Source: an uncultured Dehalococcoidia bacterium (GTDB lineage Bacteria > Chloroflexota > Dehalococcoidia > Lucifugimonadales > UBA1127). Taken from it: a stretch of 64,000 nucleotides of DNA. Under the pieces are notes generated by a model. It was not told where the DNA came from and made no database searches. It saw only the letters and a list, made by a program, of their open reading frames with translations. Shown piece after piece: positions 61,216-64,000 of the stretch. The stretch covers positions 2,791,856-2,855,855 of the forward strand of contig OX638292.1 in NCBI GenBank assembly GCA_951812285.1, written 5' to 3'. Each line of letters begins with the position of its first letter. Position 1 is the stretch's first letter. The position numbers and the translations under genes were made by a program.

Positions 61216-62124
61216 CTAGTCGACTGGCAGGTGCGACAGGAACTCGCGCATTGCCGCGACACACTCCTCCGGCTTCTCCAATGGCAGGAAGTGCGTCGCG
61301 TCCGGCAGGAAGTCGTAGTGCACGATGGCAACGTCGCTCAGGTCGAGCGTCGGCAGGTATGAGTACGGCAGCGTGGGGTCCGCCCCGATGACCTTGAGAG
61401 GGCACTGCATCGCCTCAAAGTCCACCGCCAGGCAGAAGATCCTCGCATAGTCGATGATCTGCGCCTCGTACTCCGGCGGGCACCTGAGCTCGTAGCCGTC
61501 CCCGTCCTCCCGCTCGCGCAGCGTCGTCCTCGACATCAGCTCGTGCGCCCCGGGCACCATCTGCCGGAAGGCCGGCACGATGGGCAGGAACTCCGCGTAC
61601 TCCTCCAGCGAGCGAAACCGCGCCGTGCGCCGCCGGGCCATCGACGCGGTGCGCATGGACGCCGCGTCGAATTGCTCGTCCGAGACGTTGGGCTTCCGCA
61701 GGGGCGGGTCGAACATGACCAGCGCCGAGTACGCGCTTCCCATGGTGGGCGACAGCAGTGGTATCAGGGCCGCGATGGAGTGGTACACCCCAACCTTGGG
61801 CTTCACCCCAAACCGCTCGTCAATGGCTTCCATGACGCGTTCATGGTCGTCCACCAGCGTGGGTACGTTGTGCCGCTCCTGGGACGTCTGCGGGTTCCAG
61901 CCGTGGTTCCGCAGGTCATACACCACGACATCGAAATCGTCCGTCAGAAGGGACCAGAACGGGTAGTAGAGGTCAACCGCCAGGCCGTTGCCGTGGCTCA
62001 TGACCAGCCGCGGACCGTCGGGGTTGCCATGCCGGCGCACGGCGATGGTCGTGTCGGCGTCGACCTGCACGAATTCTGTCAACAGGGGGGCGGGCAGGTC
62101 CCATCGTGTTTCGGCGTTCGGCAT
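61216..62124 (-). CDS. Alpha/beta hydrolase, leaderless
   Basis: 302 residues. Oxyanion region RLVMSHGNGLAVD, VVYDLRNHGWN, a nucleophile elbow VGVYHSIAAL with Ser but without the usual following Gly, and catalytic His in DATHFLPLEKPEE. The promoter at 62131-62159 ends 6 bases before the ATG. Lies downstream of the phosphopantetheinyl transferase and polyketide-type genes on the same strand, so it may belong to that pathway; this is inference. Confidence 0.78.
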   Translation of the reverse strand: MPNAETRWDLPAPLLTEFVQVDADTTIAVRRHGNPDGPRLVMSHGNGLAVDLYYPFWSLLTDDFDVVVYDLRNHGWNPQTSQERHNVPTLVDDHERVMEAIDERFGVKPKVGVYHSIAALIPLLSPTMGSAYSALVMFDPPLRKPNVSDEQFDAASMRTASMARRRTARFRSLEEYAEFLPIVPAFRQMVPGAHELMSRTTLREREDGDGYELRCPPEYEAQIIDYARIFCLAVDFEAMQCPLKVIGADPTLPYSYLPTLDLSDVAIVHYDFLPDATHFLPLEKPEECVAAMREFLSHLPVD

Positions 62125-62130
62125 CGCTGT

Positions 62131-62159
62131 ATTATCTATGCAGGGTTGGGCAGTGCCAA
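62131..62159 (-). promoter_or_regulatory. Promoter giving leaderless hydrolase mRNA
   Basis: Minus-strand TTGGCA (62159-62154), 17-base spacer, GATAAT (62136-62131), then 6 bases to the ATG at 62124. Confidence 0.62.
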
Positions 62160-62174
62160 GGGCGAATGCGCCGG

Positions 62175-62933
62175 TCAGACGCCGGCTCGTCCCGCCCCGG
62201 CGCTGCCGAGCGTGTCCGGCTCGGACTCCTCAGCCATCTCGTGTGCGATTGCGGCGGCGAAGTCCTCCGTCCCAATGTCCTCGATCCACCATCTGACGTC
62301 CGGCATGTGGGGAAACCGGAACACCGCGCACGCCTCGCCGGACAGGATCGCGGCGGGCACCTGAAACCCCGACACGTCCAGGTAGAGCCCCGTGCCGAGC
62401 GCCTTGAGCAGGGCCTCCTTGTAGGTCCACAGCCGGTAGAAGCGCTCGACCCTGTCGCGCCCGTCTGCCGCCGCAAGCGCGGCCTGTTCCTCCTGCCCGA
62501 ACACCGTCTCAGCCAGCCCCGCCAGGTCCCGGTTCTCCGTCCGCTCTTCCAGGTCGATGCCTATGCGGCCCTCTGGGGTGACCGCGATGAGGCCGCCGTT
62601 GCCGCTGTCGCTCATGTTGAAGTGGATGTCGGCGGGCGTGCCGCGCACAACGGCGAAGGGCTTGCCATGTTCGGCCGACTCGAAGGTGAGTTCCGCGTTG
62701 TCGCACGAAAGCCGGTCGCAGAGGAGGGACCGGACTGCCGCGCGGAGCAGGATGTACCGCCGGCGCGGTCCGGGGTAGAGATACCTGTCCGCCCGAGCCA
62801 ATTCCTGCTCGTTGAGCCATGCGGACGCCGAGGCCTCCCTCACGGCGTGAGGCGAGAGGTCAACGAAGTAGACCTCGGCGGCGCCGATGCCTCGAAATGG
62901 GCGCCACCACTGTTCGGCAACCGGTATGCCCAT
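62175..62933 (-). CDS. 4'-phosphopantetheinyl transferase, Sfp type
   Basis: 252 residues from ATG 62933. The upstream ATG (62942) lies inside a perfect TATAAT box (62946-62941), so the second ATG, 7 bases downstream of the box, is the likely leaderless start. Motifs: FNMSDSGNGG, IGIDLEERTENR (metal-binding Asp/Glu) and FYRLWTYKEALLKALGTGL. Activates carrier proteins; the free-standing ACP next door is its obvious client. Confidence 0.88.
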   Translation of the reverse strand: MGIPVAEQWWRPFRGIGAAEVYFVDLSPHAVREASASAWLNEQELARADRYLYPGPRRRYILLRAAVRSLLCDRLSCDNAELTFESAEHGKPFAVVRGTPADIHFNMSDSGNGGLIAVTPEGRIGIDLEERTENRDLAGLAETVFGQEEQAALAAADGRDRVERFYRLWTYKEALLKALGTGLYLDVSGFQVPAAILSGEACAVFRFPHMPDVRWWIEDIGTEDFAAAIAHEMAEESEPDTLGSAGAGRAGV

Positions 62934-62984
62934 GGTGGGCATTATAGCGAGTGTCCCCGCCGCTGTGACTTACGGGCGCAACAA

Positions 62985-63031
62985 GGCCCGCCGCTCCGGT
63001 CTGCAGTCTCACTGCGGACGGGCGGCGGGCC
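62985..63031 (-). terminator. Hairpin terminator after the ACP gene
   Basis: GGCCCGCCGC (62985-62994) and GCGGCGGGCC (63022-63031) form a 10-bp outer stem with additional inner pairing; on the minus strand it is followed by TTGTTG, a weak T tract. Separates ACP from the transferase gene. Confidence 0.55.
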
Positions 63032-63048
63032 ATTGCCGTAAAGTTGGG

Positions 63049-63294
63049 CTATGCCGCTGCGCCGTCCAGGAACGCGACGAGGTCACCAAGCGTCTGGAAC
63101 CCCTCGCAGTCACCGGGGTCCATGCTCACGCCAAACTCACCGACGACGACCTTCATGAATGCGACGAAGTCCACCGAGTTAACGCCTGAATCCATGAGGT
63201 TGTGGTTCAGGTTCAACTCCTGGCCGATCGCTCGACCATCCACTTCCAGGTTCTCATCCACCAGCTGCCGCAGTCTCTCCTCGGTCGAGGCCAT
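63049..63294 (-). CDS. Free-standing acyl carrier protein
   Basis: 81 residues from ATG 63294 with GGGGG 8 bases upstream; the longer frame is not protein-like. Carrier-protein site LMDSGVNSVDFVAFMKVV, the Ser of NSVDF being the phosphopantetheine anchor. Acidic four-helix composition. Located 171 bases after the PKS stop, on the same strand, and before a Sfp-type transferase; likely serves the PKS. Confidence 0.85.
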   Translation of the reverse strand: MASTEERLRQLVDENLEVDGRAIGQELNLNHNLMDSGVNSVDFVAFMKVVVGEFGVSMDPGDCEGFQTLGDLVAFLDGAAA

Positions 63295-63465
63295 GACAAA
63301 ATCCCCCTTTTCGTCTTCACCAAATTGGGCCTTACGAAGGCTAGCAGAGTGGACATCATGGGTCAACTTGTACCGGCGAAGTGAGACCAATCTCGAGTGA
63401 GGATGAACTGCACACTGCTCGGCAGCCACTACAGATCGGACTCGCGCCGATTCTATGCGACCGGG

Positions 63466-64000
63466 CTACGTTCGCGGGCGCGCCGGTTGGACCCAGAAGC
63501 TCCGCCGCTGGAATGGATAGCTCGGCAATGCAACCCTGCGCCGCGCCTCTCCCGCGAAGAGTCCGGCGAACGAGAAGGCAACGCCCGCCTCGTAGGCCCG
63601 GGCGACCGTCGCCGGGAAACCGCCCCCGCCGTCGACGGCGAGGACCCGCTGTGCCGCCTCCTCACCCTGCGCGCCGTCCGAAGCCATCGAGGCTCCCTGC
63701 CCCGTCGACGGCCCAATCTCGATCACCACGTCGGCGCCGATGCCCGCCAGCGTCGCCATGCCGGCCTCGAACGCCGCCGTATCGCCCGCCAGCTTCCGCC
63801 AGTGGGCGTTGTCCGTCGCTTCCGACGGCTGCAGGACGCTGCCGGTGACGCCGCTGACCATCGTCACGGTCGGTGCGTTCAGCGCGACGCGAGGCAGCGC
63901 GGCCTCCGGGCCCGTGAGCGCCGCCGCCAGCCGCAACCCGTCCTCGAGTCTGAATACCCCCGCCGCCAGCGCCGCGGCAAGCTCTCCGGCGCCCTCGCCC
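63466..64000 (-). CDS. Polyketide synthase, C-terminal AT-region fragment (5' end outside window)
   Basis: The frame enters from the window end and stops at 63466, giving the last 177 residues. AAGVFRLEDGLRLAAAL and VALNAPTVTMVSGVTGS, VVIEIGPSTGQG and RRVALPSYPFQRRSFWV are acyltransferase-domain landmarks. The expected GHSxGE nucleophile motif reads GEGAGE, and about 130 residues between LRLAAAL and the VSNVTG-like segment are absent. So the AT domain seems to lack its catalytic Ser and small subdomain. The protein ends directly after AT; the carrier is a separate gene. Confidence 0.75.
   Translation of the reverse strand, partial: GEGAGELAAALAAGVFRLEDGLRLAAALTGPEAALPRVALNAPTVTMVSGVTGSVLQPSEATDNAHWRKLAGDTAAFEAGMATLAGIGADVVIEIGPSTGQGASMASDGAQGEEAAQRVLAVDGGGGFPATVARAYEAGVAFSFAGLFAGEARRRVALPSYPFQRRSFWVQPARPRT

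Noticed and set aside
63937..64000. Alternative TTG start at 63936 making a complete small protein
   Set aside because: Upstream codons to the window end clearly continue the acyltransferase domain.

Overview
The window is GC-rich, densely coding DNA and is most likely a chromosome fragment of a Chloroflexota bacterium, probably Dehalococcoidia/SAR202-like. The clues are an alternative complex III (act) operon, a large-type SRP RNA, plant-type LRR and RCC1 surface lipoproteins, a Sfp/ACP/PKS edge, and tandem hydroxyacid dehydrogenases next to an FMN hydroxyacid oxidase. The taxonomy is inferred from gene content; no rRNA is present.

Layout. 1-7470 (minus): act operon for a quinol-oxidising alternative complex III (pentaheme cytochrome, split ActB, two NrfD-type membrane subunits, start of ActD) with a good promoter. 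7589-11372 (minus): tandem YbaY-type lipoprotein, carbonic anhydrase + SulP transporter pair, orphan Tat-signal peptide protein. 11528-14825 (plus): deoxyribosyltransferase, a MetE-family gene interrupted by UGA exactly at its zinc-binding cysteine codon, a small membrane protein, a thioredoxin-like lipoprotein, DUF488. 14845-19793 (minus): toxin/antitoxin pair with an internally duplicated antitoxin, then a thiamine-type ABC transporter under a TPP riboswitch with terminator. 19869-28723: LRR lipoprotein, AI-2E-type permease, mutL, surface protein, hpf, comF, RCC1 lipoprotein. 28720-33252 (minus): GNAT, FMN hydroxyacid oxidase, two HIBADH paralogues, galU. 33362-36792: RHH/RelE toxin-antitoxin pair with phased operator repeats, peptide-type solute-binding protein, membrane protein. 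37353-40479 (plus): three tandem lipoproteins sharing one leader but carrying RCC1, RCC1 and LRR ectodomains. 40849-45310 (plus): SRP RNA with promoter, rsmA-ispE-membrane protein, aspS. 45338-49811 (minus): two large LRR lipoproteins. 50051-58472: HNH/Excalibur nuclease lipoprotein, hydrolase, repeat-containing membrane protein, mutS2, PD-(D/E)XK-like protein. 58502-58646: strong inverted repeat and dispersed palindromes. 58666-64000: RidA, HypE-like protein, EamA exporter, tRNA-Asn, and on the minus strand a polyketide-type edge (AT end of a PKS, free-standing ACP, phosphopantetheinyl transferase, hydrolase).

Themes. The most striking feature is investment in secreted repeat lipoproteins: four plant-type LRR proteins and three RCC1 proteins, each RCC1 protein with exactly seven blades, some clearly made by recent duplication and domain exchange behind a common secretion leader. 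The single most checkable novelty is the UGA codon in the MetE-like gene, which sits at a metal-ligand cysteine with an intact downstream frame and a small hairpin at SECIS-like distance. Several genes appear to be leaderless, with a -10 box 6-7 bases before the ATG.
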